Assembly: GCF_003286415.2 (NCBI RefSeq)
Contig: NZ_CP043450.1
Location: 2,666,001-2,730,000 of the forward strand
Origin: Mucilaginibacter rubeus
Lineage (GTDB): Bacteria > Bacteroidota > Bacteroidia > Sphingobacteriales > Sphingobacteriaceae
Reading direction: 5' to 3'
Length of the DNA: 64,000 bases
Every line of letters begins with the position of its first letter. Position 1 is the stretch's first letter. The position numbers and the translations under genes are program-made. The notes below the pieces were generated by a model. That model ran no database searches. It was not told the origin of the DNA and saw only the letters and a program-made list of their open reading frames with translations. Shown one piece after another: positions 56,418 through 64,000 of this stretch.

Positions 56418-57233
56418 ATGAACAAGACCATATTAATAACCGGTGCCAGCAGTGGTATCGGTGCGGCAACTGCCAAACTATTTCAAGCTAAAGGATGGAA
56501 CGTTATTGCTACTATGCGGCAACAGGAAAAACAAACAGAATTAAATGCAACAGATAACCTATTGCTTACCAGGCTCGATGTATTGGATTTGGAATCTATC
56601 CAAAACGCAGTAAATGAAGGCATAAAAAAATTTGGAAAGATAGATGTACTGGTTAATAATGCAGGCTACGGCGCGTTCGGGATCCTGGAATCTTTTACAA
56701 GGGATCAAATCATCCGCCAGTTCAACACCAATGTCATCGGACTTGTTGACGTTACCAAAGCCCTTCTACCCCATTTCCGCGCTAACAAAAGCGGTGTGAT
56801 CATCAATATTTCTTCTATTGGCGGAAAAATGACCTTCCCATTGGGCACGTTATATCACGGAACAAAATTCGCGGTTGAAGGTATCTCAGAATCCCTAAGC
56901 TACGAAGTAGAAGAATTTGGTGGAAAAGTAAAAATCATAGAACCAGGTGCCATAGCTACCGATTTCGCCGGCCGTTCGCTTGATTTTAGCAATGACGAGA
57001 GTTTGACCGAATATCAGTCAATCGCTGGAAAGGTATTGGCCGGAATGCCTGCCTTTTTTGAGCACGCTTCACCGGCAAGCGTTGTTGCCGATGTTATTTA
57101 TGAAGCCGCTACCGACGGCACCACCAAATTAAGATATACAGCAGGAGAAGATGCCAGAGAAACAATAGCCAACCGTCTTCAGGCAGACGATGCAAGCTTT
57201 ATGGGAACGATAAGAACACAGTTCGGACTTTAA
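56418..57233 (+). CDS. Classical short-chain dehydrogenase/reductase
   Basis: A 271-residue NAD(P)-dependent oxidoreductase. TGASSGIG (8-15), NNAG (80-83), catalytic Ser132/133, Tyr146 and Lys150 (YHGTK) are all intact. The substrate is unknown; the protein resembles the broad group of SDR-family oxidoreductases that often sit beside an AraC regulator, as here. A hairpin terminator immediately follows and the AraC gene starts 53 nt downstream. Confidence 0.92.
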   Translation: MNKTILITGASSGIGAATAKLFQAKGWNVIATMRQQEKQTELNATDNLLLTRLDVLDLESIQNAVNEGIKKFGKIDVLVNNAGYGAFGILESFTRDQIIRQFNTNVIGLVDVTKALLPHFRANKSGVIINISSIGGKMTFPLGTLYHGTKFAVEGISESLSYEVEEFGGKVKIIEPGAIATDFAGRSLDFSNDESLTEYQSIAGKVLAGMPAFFEHASPASVVADVIYEAATDGTTKLRYTAGEDARETIANRLQADDASFMGTIRTQFGL

Positions 57234-57240
57234 TTTGAAT

Positions 57241-57266
57241 GGCGCCCTTGCCAGTTGAAGGGCGCT
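57241..57266 (+). terminator. Hairpin terminator after the SDR gene
   Basis: GCGCCCTT (57242-57249) pairs with AAGGGCGC (57258-57265), extended by one wobble, with an 8-nt loop and a short T-rich tail (ATTGTTTAT). It argues against an AraC start at 57239, which would place the hairpin inside the coding region. Confidence 0.65.
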
Positions 57267-57286
57267 ATTGTTTATATTTACAATCA

Positions 57287-58195
57287 ATGAGCACATTCCT
57301 CCACCTGCAAACCATTTCAGACTTGTTCCGCTTTTTTCAGCTTGATCATTCAGTCAGGCATCCCTTGGTTGCGGTGGTTGATTTTAGCCTGGTAAACGAA
57401 GATTTACAAAACGAAATCAAACTTTCCACGGATTTCTATTCGTTGATCTGCAAAAACTACAACAGGAATAACGTCAGGTATGGCCGTAAGATTGTTGACT
57501 TTCAGGGTGGCAGCCTGATTTGTATGGCACCAAACCAGGTGCTTGAACTGGAAAAGGAGATTGAGCCGACAGCAATAGTAGCCGGTTGGGGCTTGTTTTT
57601 CCATCCGGATCTGATCAGGGCAACAACGCTGAACGATAAGATGAAGGATTACAGCTTCTTTTCGTATGAAATATCAGAAGCGCTTCACCTTTCGGAAAAA
57701 GAGAACCTTGTGTTAATGGAATGCGTGTCAAAAATAGAAACTGAATTAAAGGAAAATATTGATATTCACAGCCAGGCCATCATTGTATCTACTATCGAAT
57801 TGCTGTTAAACTATTGCTCCCGTTTTTATGGCAGGCAATTCATCACCCGTAAAAACTCTAATAACGCCGTAGTTACGCAGGTTGAAAATATCCTAAAAGA
57901 CTATTTTAAGCAGGCTGATATCAGCGAGAAAGGCTTGCCTACAGTAAAACAACTGGCCGAGCAGGTATATCTATCTCCTGGCTATTTAAGCGACCTGCTC
58001 AAAAAGGAAACGGGTAAAAACGCCCAGGATCACATCCATTATTATTTGATTGAGGAAGCCAAAAACATATTGCTAAATACCGGCAAATCCGTTGCAGAGA
58101 TCGCCTACACCCTTGGATTTGAATATCCACAGTACTTTAACAAACTTTTCAAGCAAAAGACAGGTAAAACACCGTTAGAATTTAGGAGTATTTAA
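57287..58195 (+). CDS. AraC-family transcription regulator
   Basis: A 302-residue protein from ATG 57287. The N-terminal ligand/dimer domain (about 20-180) is cupin-like in length. The C-terminal AraC HTH pair (about 200-302) has LAEQVYLSPGYLSDLLKKET and the signature VAEIAYTLGFEYPQYFNKLF then GKTPLEFR. It probably controls the upstream SDR gene, or a distant gene. The longer reading from 57239 crosses a hairpin and is rejected. Confidence 0.9.
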   Translation: MSTFLHLQTISDLFRFFQLDHSVRHPLVAVVDFSLVNEDLQNEIKLSTDFYSLICKNYNRNNVRYGRKIVDFQGGSLICMAPNQVLELEKEIEPTAIVAGWGLFFHPDLIRATTLNDKMKDYSFFSYEISEALHLSEKENLVLMECVSKIETELKENIDIHSQAIIVSTIELLLNYCSRFYGRQFITRKNSNNAVVTQVENILKDYFKQADISEKGLPTVKQLAEQVYLSPGYLSDLLKKETGKNAQDHIHYYLIEEAKNILLNTGKSVAEIAYTLGFEYPQYFNKLFKQKTGKTPLEFRSI

Positions 58196-58212
58196 ATATG
58201 CTCTCTGTACCC

Positions 58213-59304
58213 CTACTTAACCTGAGAATCAGTACTAAATTTATCATCCCATATAATTTCCTGCTTCTTGCTGGAAATTACTTTACCCCTTTGCATTGAA
58301 TAATCTTTAACAAAATTTATCCCTTGCACACTTTCAGGTTTGAAATTACGCAGGAAATTAAAATCCAAAGCCCTGAAGCTAAAAGATTCCCATTGATAAG
58401 GATGCGAACCACTGGTATAGTAAGTTCGTATCTCTTTTACCGCCTTATCCAGTTTATTGAAATGGATAACCTGGTAACCAGGGTTATTTTGGTTCCTGGT
58501 ATCCAGACCGGGTGCTATAGCTACATAGGAAATTAATTTTCCATGATCAGAAATCGTTTCAGCATCGTTCATATGTGTATGACCTGCAAGTTGAAACTTT
58601 ATGGTTGAAGCATAGGCCTTAACAATACTTAAGTAAAGTTCTTTAATATTTGAATGCCAGAATGGCCCGTCTGCATAACGGTCTGTTCCTGGTGGGATGT
58701 GGTAAACCATCCAGACCTTTTTATGCTTTTTACTATCCTCGCGCAGCGTTTTCTTTAGCCAATCCAACTCTTTTATTGCCTCGTTATCCGGCCCGAATGC
58801 AAAAAGCAAAGTGTTAAGTACAATGACAGACAGATCGCCTTTATCGTAAGTATAATAGCCTCCTTTTTTAAAAGTGTTATAGATATGATTATTGTGGTCA
58901 ATACGCGCCAGCAGTGAATTATAAAATATGCGGTAAGTTGTGGTATCCGGTGTGTTATGCCGTGCGCAATCGTTATTTCCTAAGGCAGGCAGTATGATGG
59001 CGTTTTTGTCAATTTGATGAACATGATCTATCACATATTTGAAGGTTCTGCCCATATCCACTTCAGCATGATTCTCCCCATGTGAAAGAAGATCACCGGG
59101 CATAATAATAAACGTATATTTTCCCGATCCTGCATTTTTTGTCGCCGATTTAAAAAGCGCAGTATCGGTATCTACCTTGTGATAAAACACATCCGGTTTC
59201 AAATTTAGATCAACGTGTACGTCTGATAAAACCAATACAGAATCTGTTTGGGCTTGCGCGAGCAAAGGAAACAATGCGAGGAGCAATGAAAGTAACTTTT
59301 TCAT
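58213..59304 (-). CDS. Secreted metallophosphoesterase
   Basis: A 363-residue exported phosphoesterase with a signal peptide (about 1-18, AQAQ). All calcineurin-like metal motifs are visible: SDVH (27-30), PGDLLSHGE with Asp71, GNNDCARH (109-116), YHIPPG and GHTHMND. This is the acid-sphingomyelinase-like/cyclic phosphodiesterase type. Substrate unknown; phospholipid or phosphodiester hydrolysis in the periplasm is possible. It is convergent with the AraC gene (17 nt between stops). Confidence 0.88.
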   Translation of the reverse strand: MKKLLSLLLALFPLLAQAQTDSVLVLSDVHVDLNLKPDVFYHKVDTDTALFKSATKNAGSGKYTFIIMPGDLLSHGENHAEVDMGRTFKYVIDHVHQIDKNAIILPALGNNDCARHNTPDTTTYRIFYNSLLARIDHNNHIYNTFKKGGYYTYDKGDLSVIVLNTLLFAFGPDNEAIKELDWLKKTLREDSKKHKKVWMVYHIPPGTDRYADGPFWHSNIKELYLSIVKAYASTIKFQLAGHTHMNDAETISDHGKLISYVAIAPGLDTRNQNNPGYQVIHFNKLDKAVKEIRTYYTSGSHPYQWESFSFRALDFNFLRNFKPESVQGINFVKDYSMQRGKVISSKKQEIIWDDKFSTDSQVK

Positions 59305-59404
59305 GGGTTAATTATAGGCGAGATATTTTACCAGTACTAAAATATTGATAATTATATATTTACAACAAACATTCTTCTTATTAATCTTTTGAATGCTACA
59401 AAAC

Positions 59405-59440
59405 AAAAAAGCACTTAGATTTTCATCATAAGTGCTTTTT
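59405..59440 (-). terminator. Terminator of tRNA(CAU)
   Basis: A 12-bp stem (59440-59429 with 59417-59406, AAAAAGCACTTA) has an 11-nt loop and a T run, ending 8 nt beyond the tRNA on the minus strand. Confidence 0.8.
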
Positions 59441-59447
59441 ATTTCAG

Positions 59448-59521
59448 TGCGCCCACCTGGGCTCGAACCAGGGACCAAAAGATTATGAGTCTTCTACTCT
59501 AACCGACTGAGCTATAGGCGC
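59448..59521 (-). tRNA. tRNA with anticodon CAU (Met or lysidine-modified Ile2)
   Basis: A 74-nt tRNA on the minus strand. Acceptor arms GCGCCTA and TGGGCGC pair (one G-T), discriminator A. D-arm AGCTCAGTCGGTTAGAG, anticodon loop CTCATAA, and T-arm CTGGTTCGAGCCCAG are canonical. CAU can be elongator Met or Ile2 (AUA codons) after TilS modification. The anticodon-stem and variable-region sequence looks more like E. coli Ile2 than its Met tRNA, but this is not decisive. CCA is not encoded. Confidence 0.92.
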
Positions 59522-59555
59522 GGTTATTTTGTTTTTGTTTGCGGGTGCAATTTTA

Positions 59556-59563
59556 CATATTTG
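59556..59563 (+). promoter_or_regulatory. Near-consensus -7 element of the HAD hydrolase gene
   Basis: CATATTTG differs from TAnnTTTG at one base. It predicts a start near 59567, 20 nt before the ATG at 59587; a TTG lies 18 nt upstream. Confidence 0.4.
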
Positions 59564-59586
59564 CGGCCATATCTCAAACTCTTTTT

Positions 59587-60219
59587 ATGGAAAATATTAA
59601 AAATATCATCTTCGATTATGGCAATGTTATTTTCAGCCTTAGCTTCGCCAGTGTACAACAAGCATGGAATCAGTTAGGTATCGCCAACCCCGAAACGTTT
59701 TTTGGTCACAAAACCCAGGATGAAATTTTTGATAAATTTGATCGCGGCGAGGTTACAGCTGCCCAATTTAGGGAGTATGTAAGGGAAAAAACCAACAATC
59801 CCTCGCTTACCGATACGCAAATTGATGCCGCATGGAACAGTATTTTAGTTGGAATTGCCGAGGGCAACCACGATTTGCTGTTAAAGTTAAAAGATAAATA
59901 CCGTACTTTTTTGCTCAGCAACATCAATGCTATCCATTTTGATTATATCATGAACTATCTTAAAACCGATTTTGGCTTTGATGGTAACGATCACCTGTTT
60001 GAAAAAACATACTACTCGCACCTTACAGGTAAGCGCAAACCAGAGCCGGCTATTTTTGAGCAAGTATTGAGAGAGAATAATTTAAACCCTGAGGAAACTT
60101 TATTCATTGACGATAGTCCGCAACACCTTGAGTCCGCCAAAAAACTGGGCATTCAAACCTTTTTGATGACAGCACCGGATACTATACAGCTATTTGCAAA
60201 AAGGGAGCATCTAATTTAA
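59587..60219 (+). CDS. HAD-superfamily hydrolase
   Basis: A 210-residue cytoplasmic HAD phosphatase of the YihX-like subgroup. ATG 59587 is chosen because the longer frame from 59539 covers the promoter. Motif I FDYGNVIF holds the nucleophile Asp10; the second Asp of the usual DxD is Gly, as in other DxGNV members. Motif II is LLSNINAIH, motif III GKRKPEPAIF and motif IV FIDDSPQHLESAKKLG. It probably dephosphorylates small sugar phosphates or nucleotides. Confidence 0.9.
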   Translation: MENIKNIIFDYGNVIFSLSFASVQQAWNQLGIANPETFFGHKTQDEIFDKFDRGEVTAAQFREYVREKTNNPSLTDTQIDAAWNSILVGIAEGNHDLLLKLKDKYRTFLLSNINAIHFDYIMNYLKTDFGFDGNDHLFEKTYYSHLTGKRKPEPAIFEQVLRENNLNPEETLFIDDSPQHLESAKKLGIQTFLMTAPDTIQLFAKREHLI

Positions 60220-60237
60220 TAAATACTCCCTTTTTTT
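60198..60237. terminator. Bidirectional terminator between the HAD and proline dehydrogenase genes
   Basis: A perfect 10-bp stem (60198-60207, AAAAAGGGAG, with 60226-60235, CTCCCTTTTT) is followed by T on both strands. The HAD stop codon lies in the loop. A second 6-bp hairpin with a TTCG loop follows at 60252-60267, in the last codons of the proline dehydrogenase gene. Confidence 0.85.
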
Positions 60238-60249
60238 AGTCTTTATAAA

Positions 60250-61452
60250 TTAAGCGCTTCGGCGCTTTCTTTCTTTAGCTATTAAGCTAAGCTCACGGCT
60301 CATTTGCCCGGCTATAGCCGTATTTTCCTGTGCACGGCGGAACAAGTATGGTAATACGGCCTTAACCGGTCCGTATGGCACGTATTTAGCTACATTATAA
60401 TCTGCGTCAGCCAGGTTAAAGCTGAGGTTATCGCTCATGCCCAGCAATTGCGAAAAATAAACATGCGGGTGTTTATGATCAATACCTTTGTTGTCCAGCA
60501 GCTCGGCCAGCAAACGACAGCTTTCTTCGTTATGTGTACCTGCAATAAAAGCGATCTGTTCAATATGGCTGGTACAGTAATCAAGCGCCGAATCATAATC
60601 AAGATCGGCAGATTTTTTATCGGGCTGAATTGGAGAAGGATATCCTTTTTCTTCGGCACGTCTACGTTCTTTTTCCATGTAGGCACCACGTACAATTTTT
60701 GCACCCAGTATAAACCCTTCACTTTGAGCTATGGCGTGGTCGTTTAACATGGAGGCCAACTTATCATGCCTGTACATTTGATAGGTGTTATATACTATAG
60801 GCTTTTGCTTGTTAAACTGCGTCATCATGGTAAGCGCCAAAAGGTCGATAGTGTCCTGGATCCAGCTTTCTTCGGCATCTATCATTACAGGCACATTATT
60901 TTTAAATGCTTTGTCGCAAATGGCCAACACCCGGGCTTGTACCCTTCTCCACTCCTCTTCCTCTGTGTCGTTTAATTTAAGACGAGCATCTAATTTTTCA
61001 AGCAGACCAAAACGGCCTACCCCCGTTATTTTAAATACAGTAAGGGGGATGGCTTTATCTTTAGCAGCACGCTCAATGGTACGGATGATCTCATCACGGG
61101 TACTGTCAAACACAGTTTCTTCTTCCTCTCCCTCTACCGAATAATCTAAAATAGTACCTACCCGGCCGCTGTAAAGGTTTTTAATGGTATTATCACATTC
61201 GGCAATGGTTTCGCCGCCGCAAAAGTGCTTAAATATCGTAGCTTTGATAATACTCTTTATCGGCAGGCCAATCTTCATGGCAAAATTGGTGACCGGAGGG
61301 CCTATCTTTACTAAAAAGTTGATATTGATCATCCTGAACAGCCAGTAAGCCCGGTTCAGATCGGTATTGGATGAATGGCGAAAAGCTATTTCTGTATTTT
61401 CAAATGAGGGCGTATTTCGCCCTTGATTATTGTTAGTTTCAAAAGAGGTCAT
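60250..61452 (-). CDS. Proline dehydrogenase
   Basis: A 400-residue FAD enzyme that oxidises L-proline to pyrroline-5-carboxylate, the first step of proline catabolism. A TIM-barrel domain is evident: VMIDAEESWIQ, YNTYQMYRHD, GAKIVRGAYMEKERRRA, and the motif QLLGMSDNLSF. It is a stand-alone protein without the P5C-dehydrogenase half found in PutA. ATG 61452 is preferred over 61479 because a TAnnTTTG box at 61456-61463 would fall inside the longer reading. The predicted transcription start then coincides with the ATG. Confidence 0.93.
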   Translation of the reverse strand: MTSFETNNNQGRNTPSFENTEIAFRHSSNTDLNRAYWLFRMININFLVKIGPPVTNFAMKIGLPIKSIIKATIFKHFCGGETIAECDNTIKNLYSGRVGTILDYSVEGEEEETVFDSTRDEIIRTIERAAKDKAIPLTVFKITGVGRFGLLEKLDARLKLNDTEEEEWRRVQARVLAICDKAFKNNVPVMIDAEESWIQDTIDLLALTMMTQFNKQKPIVYNTYQMYRHDKLASMLNDHAIAQSEGFILGAKIVRGAYMEKERRRAEEKGYPSPIQPDKKSADLDYDSALDYCTSHIEQIAFIAGTHNEESCRLLAELLDNKGIDHKHPHVYFSQLLGMSDNLSFNLADADYNVAKYVPYGPVKAVLPYLFRRAQENTAIAGQMSRELSLIAKERKRRSA

Positions 61453-61455
61453 CTG

Positions 61456-61463
61456 CAAAATTA
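61456..61463 (-). promoter_or_regulatory. -7 element of proline dehydrogenase
   Basis: TAATTTTG on the minus strand ends 3 nt before the ATG at 61452. If the start site lies 4 nt downstream, as at the tRNA-Ser promoter, the transcript is leaderless. Confidence 0.5.
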
Positions 61464-61495
61464 TAAAATGATAACTCATAATTGCATGAATAGTT

Positions 61496-61503
61496 TATTT
61501 TTG
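61496..61503 (+). promoter_or_regulatory. -7 element of the S4/aroB operon
   Basis: TATTTTTG matches TAnnTTTG and ends 7 nt before the ATG at 61511, predicting a leader of about 4 nt. No -33 match at 19 nt. Confidence 0.55.
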
Positions 61504-61510
61504 CCATCCC

Positions 61511-61717
61511 ATGATCGAATTTAAGTTAGAAGGGGACTTTATCCCAATGATCCAGCTTCTCAAAGCTGCGAACTTAGTACAAACCGGCGGCGAGGCGCAA
61601 ATAGTTGTAACTGAGGGCCTCGTGAAGTATAACGGCACAGTTGACTACCGCAAACGCCTTAAAGTAAAAAGAGGTGACACGGTTGAGTTTGATGGGAATA
61701 AAATTATAGTAATATAA
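61511..61717 (+). CDS. S4-domain RNA-binding protein (YbcJ-like)
   Basis: A 68-residue protein made of a single S4 RNA-binding domain: IQLLKAANLVQTGGEAQIVV, then YNGTVDYRKRLKVKRGDTVEF. This is the usual length of YbcJ/YaaA-type small S4 proteins, thought to bind structured RNA such as rRNA or tRNA. It is first in a tight operon; aroB starts 2 nt after its stop. Confidence 0.9.
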   Translation: MIEFKLEGDFIPMIQLLKAANLVQTGGEAQIVVTEGLVKYNGTVDYRKRLKVKRGDTVEFDGNKIIVI

Positions 61718-61719
61718 TA

Positions 61720-62778
61720 ATGAACACTATTCTAAGCGATAACTACTCGGTTTATTTTGACAATAGCCTTGATGAGTTAGTTGATTTTATTAAAAAAGGT
61801 AACTACTCCAAATTTTTTATTTTAACCGACGAAAATACCGGAGAGCACTGTCTGCCATTACTAACAAGCAAACTTACCGGCTTTAATAATTATGACCTGA
61901 TAGAGATCACATCGGGCGAGGAAAGCAAGAACATAGATTTTTGTGTAGGCGTTTGGAAAATGCTGATTGATTTTGGTGCCGACCGTAAAAGCCTGATGAT
62001 CAATTTAGGAGGCGGTGTTATTACAGACATGGGAGGCTTTGCGGCATCTACCTATAAAAGAGGGATTGATTTTGTACAGGTGCCCACTACCCTGCTTTCG
62101 CAGGTTGACGCTTCTGTTGGTGGCAAAACAGGTATTGATGTTGATGGTATCAAAAACATCATTGGTACATTTACTATGCCTAAAGCTGTTTTTATCGCCC
62201 ATGAGTTTTTACAAAGCCTTCCGGCACGACAAATCCTTTCAGGCCTGGCCGAAATGCTTAAACACGGTTTAATTGTTGACACTGCATATTGGAATAATCT
62301 GAAAAACAGCGATCTTAAAAGCCCATCAGTTGAGCTTGTTCATCGTTCTGTGGAGATCAAGAACCAGATTACTATCGAGGATCCGCATGAGAAAGGCATC
62401 CGCAAGGCACTTAACTTTGGGCATACTATCGGCCACGCCGTTGAAACTTACTCTTTATTGCATGATGAAGGTAGCCTTTCGCACGGCGAGGCTGTAGCCA
62501 TTGGAATGATCTGCGAATCATACCTTGCTCATAAAAAGACGGGATTGACTTCAGACGAACTTCATGAAATTGTTAAGGTATTAACCGATCTTTACCCTAA
62601 ATACACTATTAAAGAAGAAAACTTTGACGAGTTACTCCTTAATATGAAAAAGGACAAAAAGAACGTAGGCGACGAGATTAATTGCACCTTACTGACACGC
62701 ATAGGCCAGTTTAGTATTGATAATGTTTGCACTGCTGACGAACTTTGTGAAAGTTTGAGATATTACATTAACCTGTAA
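61720..62778 (+). CDS. aroB: 3-Dehydroquinate synthase
   Basis: Second enzyme of the shikimate pathway: converts DAHP to 3-dehydroquinate with NAD and a divalent metal. The 352 residues hold LGGGVITDMGGFAAS (96-110), PTTLLSQVDASVGGKTG (122-138) and the zinc-site motifs NFGHTIGHAVE (about 237-247) and LSHGEAVAIGM (about 255-265). It is translated from a start 2 nt after the S4 gene and ends 1 nt before the next gene, so the three are probably coupled. Confidence 0.96.
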   Translation: MNTILSDNYSVYFDNSLDELVDFIKKGNYSKFFILTDENTGEHCLPLLTSKLTGFNNYDLIEITSGEESKNIDFCVGVWKMLIDFGADRKSLMINLGGGVITDMGGFAASTYKRGIDFVQVPTTLLSQVDASVGGKTGIDVDGIKNIIGTFTMPKAVFIAHEFLQSLPARQILSGLAEMLKHGLIVDTAYWNNLKNSDLKSPSVELVHRSVEIKNQITIEDPHEKGIRKALNFGHTIGHAVETYSLLHDEGSLSHGEAVAIGMICESYLAHKKTGLTSDELHEIVKVLTDLYPKYTIKEENFDELLLNMKKDKKNVGDEINCTLLTRIGQFSIDNVCTADELCESLRYYINL

Positions 62779-62779
62779 C

Positions 62780-63706
62780 ATGTTGCAACATTTAGATCCG
62801 CGTAACCAGGCGGCCCTTGTGCTAATGGGCTTATTAGTTGTTTTAACCTTGGTTGAGATGGCCTTAAGCTATTGGGAAGATCGCAAATATTATGAAACAC
62901 GCGATACGCTGACCAATATCTATCTTACATCGCTGGCTGTGGTTACTAACCTTTGTGTTAAGGTATTTACTTTTTTTATACTTGATTATACCTACCATCA
63001 CTACAGGCTTTTTCAAATCGAGAACATTTTTTGGTATTGGTTTGTGCTGGTGGTAGTTCAGGACTTTTTATATTGGGTGCTGCATTATACTGGGCATTAC
63101 TGTCGCATGTTTTGGGCTATGCATGTTACCCATCACTCATCCGAGCATTTCAACTTTACCACCGGCTTTCGCTCAACAGTGTTTGAACCGCTTTACAGGG
63201 TATTCTTTTACCTGCCGCTGGCTGTAATGGGGTTTACCGCTTTGGATATTTTATACGCTTACTTAATAACACAGCTATACGGCAACCTGGTGCATACCCA
63301 ATATAAGATTCCATTACCAAAATGGTATGGATGGATTTTTGTAACTCCAGCGCATCACCGTGTGCATCATGCTTCCAATATCCCATATCTTGATAAAAAC
63401 ATGGGCATGGTATTTATTATTTGGGACAGAGTATTTGGCACGTTCCGTGACGAAGACTTACCTGAACCGGTTAAATACGGCTTAACCAAACAACCCGAGG
63501 ATATGGGCCCGGTGAATGTTTTGTTTCACGAATGGAAGGCACTGCTTCATGATGTAAAGAATGCCCCCGATCTTAAATCAAAAATAGGATACTTTATTCA
63601 TCCGCCGGGATGGAGCCACGACGGCAGCACTCAAACTGCACGTGTATTGCAACGGGAGTATAAAGAAATGGAAGAGGCGCATAAAAAACACGAAACTGCC
63701 GCCTGA
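62780..63706 (+). CDS. Fatty-acid hydroxylase/sterol desaturase family membrane protein
   Basis: A 308-residue integral membrane di-iron enzyme. At least four hydrophobic segments and the histidine clusters HYTGH, HVTHHSSEH and HHRVHH are present, as required for the FA_hydroxylase family. In bacteria such enzymes hydroxylate lipids or carotenoids; Sphingobacteriaceae make sphingolipids and hydroxy fatty acids, so a lipid role is plausible but unproven. It starts 1 nt after the aroB stop. Confidence 0.9.
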   Translation: MLQHLDPRNQAALVLMGLLVVLTLVEMALSYWEDRKYYETRDTLTNIYLTSLAVVTNLCVKVFTFFILDYTYHHYRLFQIENIFWYWFVLVVVQDFLYWVLHYTGHYCRMFWAMHVTHHSSEHFNFTTGFRSTVFEPLYRVFFYLPLAVMGFTALDILYAYLITQLYGNLVHTQYKIPLPKWYGWIFVTPAHHRVHHASNIPYLDKNMGMVFIIWDRVFGTFRDEDLPEPVKYGLTKQPEDMGPVNVLFHEWKALLHDVKNAPDLKSKIGYFIHPPGWSHDGSTQTARVLQREYKEMEEAHKKHETAA

Positions 63707-63712
63707 CAATAT

Positions 63713-63741
63713 TATATTTGGCGTGGCATTTTGTGCCACGC
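63713..63741 (+). promoter_or_regulatory. -7 element plus leader hairpin before the last gene
   Basis: TATATTTG (63713-63720) matches TAnnTTTG. Directly after it an 8-bp perfect hairpin (63721-63728 with 63734-63741, GCGTGGCA) with a 5-nt loop would form at the 5' end of the transcript, or could act as a weak terminator of the operon before it. Confidence 0.45.
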
Positions 63742-63747
63742 TAAACC

Positions 63748-64000
63748 ATGTTACAATTAATATCCAAGCTTCAGCATAATACCTACGAAAAAGGTGAATA
63801 CTCCGAAGAACAACCTCGTAGTGTTGAAGAAACCATTAAGCTTATTAAAGATTTCCCATGGGATGCTGAACGGGCGTTAACCGATATTCAGCTAACCGGC
63901 CCTTCGGTAACTATTCAGGACTCCGATTTGAATTACCTTAAGTTAGGGCTTTACTTTAATAGCAAGTTTTGTGTTTATTATCTTGATAAGAGGAATCACT
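63748..64000 (+). CDS. Unknown protein, 3' end outside the window
   Basis: ATG 63748 (MLQLISKLQHNTYEKGEYS) opens a frame with no stop up to the window end: 84 codons are visible. Signal peptide and membrane segments are absent. The segment ERALTDIQLTGPSVTIQDSD looks like an ordinary globular protein. It is not recognised. The preceding TAnnTTTG box and hairpin suggest its own transcript. Confidence 0.65.
   Translation, partial: MLQLISKLQHNTYEKGEYSEEQPRSVEETIKLIKDFPWDAERALTDIQLTGPSVTIQDSDLNYLKLGLYFNSKFCVYYLDKRNH

Noticed and set aside
1..64000. CRISPR arrays, prophage, insertion sequences, restriction-modification or toxin-antitoxin genes
   Set aside because: No regularly spaced repeats, transposase, phage or defence proteins were recognised among the reading frames.

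Overview
The window looks like chromosomal DNA of a Bacteroidota species, most likely family Sphingobacteriaceae and close to Mucilaginibacter or Pedobacter. This is inferred, not searched. The reasons are: TonB-dependent receptors that carry an N-terminal carboxypeptidase-regulatory-like domain; many secreted proteins and lipoproteins with Bacteroidota-style signal peptides; GtaA-type glutaminase, GH78 and sulfatase genes; and repeated promoters of the Bacteroidota type (TTG or TTTG, 19 nt, TAnnTTTG). No phage, insertion sequence, CRISPR array or plasmid gene is visible.

Layout. 0-0.5 kb: 3' part of an APS/PAPS reductase gene (cysH). 0.6-0.7 kb: a 95-bp palindromic repeat. 0.8-3.9 kb, minus strand: a TonB-dependent receptor with its own promoter and a long leader that encodes a short peptide ending in three cysteines. 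4.1-6.4 kb: proBA. 6.5 kb, minus strand: a 30-residue one-helix membrane protein with its own promoter and terminator. 7.2-11.4 kb: mnmA, topA and a small conserved-looking protein. 11.5-17.1 kb: a giant membrane-anchored alpha-2-macroglobulin with an intact thioester motif. 17.2-25.6 kb: a TonB receptor/lipoprotein operon among three related winged-helix regulators (one fused to an XRE HTH), plus a transglutaminase-like secreted protein and two unknown small proteins. 25.7 kb: tRNA-Ser(UGA). 26.1-28.6 kb, minus strand: a GtaA-family secreted glutaminase-like protein.

29.2-48.3 kb, plus strand: a Wzx/Wzy-type exopolysaccharide cluster with Wzi, Wza and Wzz homologues, a flippase, a polymerase, eight glycosyltransferases, two left-handed beta-helix acyltransferases, a sugar-nucleotide epimerase/dehydratase and an initiating sugar-phosphate transferase, closed by a strong terminator. 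A secreted GH78 alpha-L-rhamnosidase follows. 51-53 kb: an MgtC/SapB membrane protein and an AlkX/YcaQ-type DNA glycosylase. 53.1-56.2 kb, minus strand: two secreted sulfatases in one operon. 56.4-59.3 kb: an SDR oxidoreductase, an AraC regulator and a secreted metallophosphoesterase. 59.4-64 kb: tRNA(CAU), a HAD hydrolase, proline dehydrogenase, and a tight S4-domain/aroB/fatty-acid-hydroxylase operon, then a gene cut by the window end.

The observation most worth a second look is the receptor leader at 3.74-3.94 kb. A good promoter drives a leader that holds a small ORF ending in Cys-Cys-Cys-stop, and the receptor it precedes lies next to cysH. This suggests cysteine-sensing control of a sulfur-uptake receptor. 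The second candidate is the 17-25 kb island, where a perfect 9-2-9 palindrome lies between a TonB operon and a divergent ArsR-type regulator.
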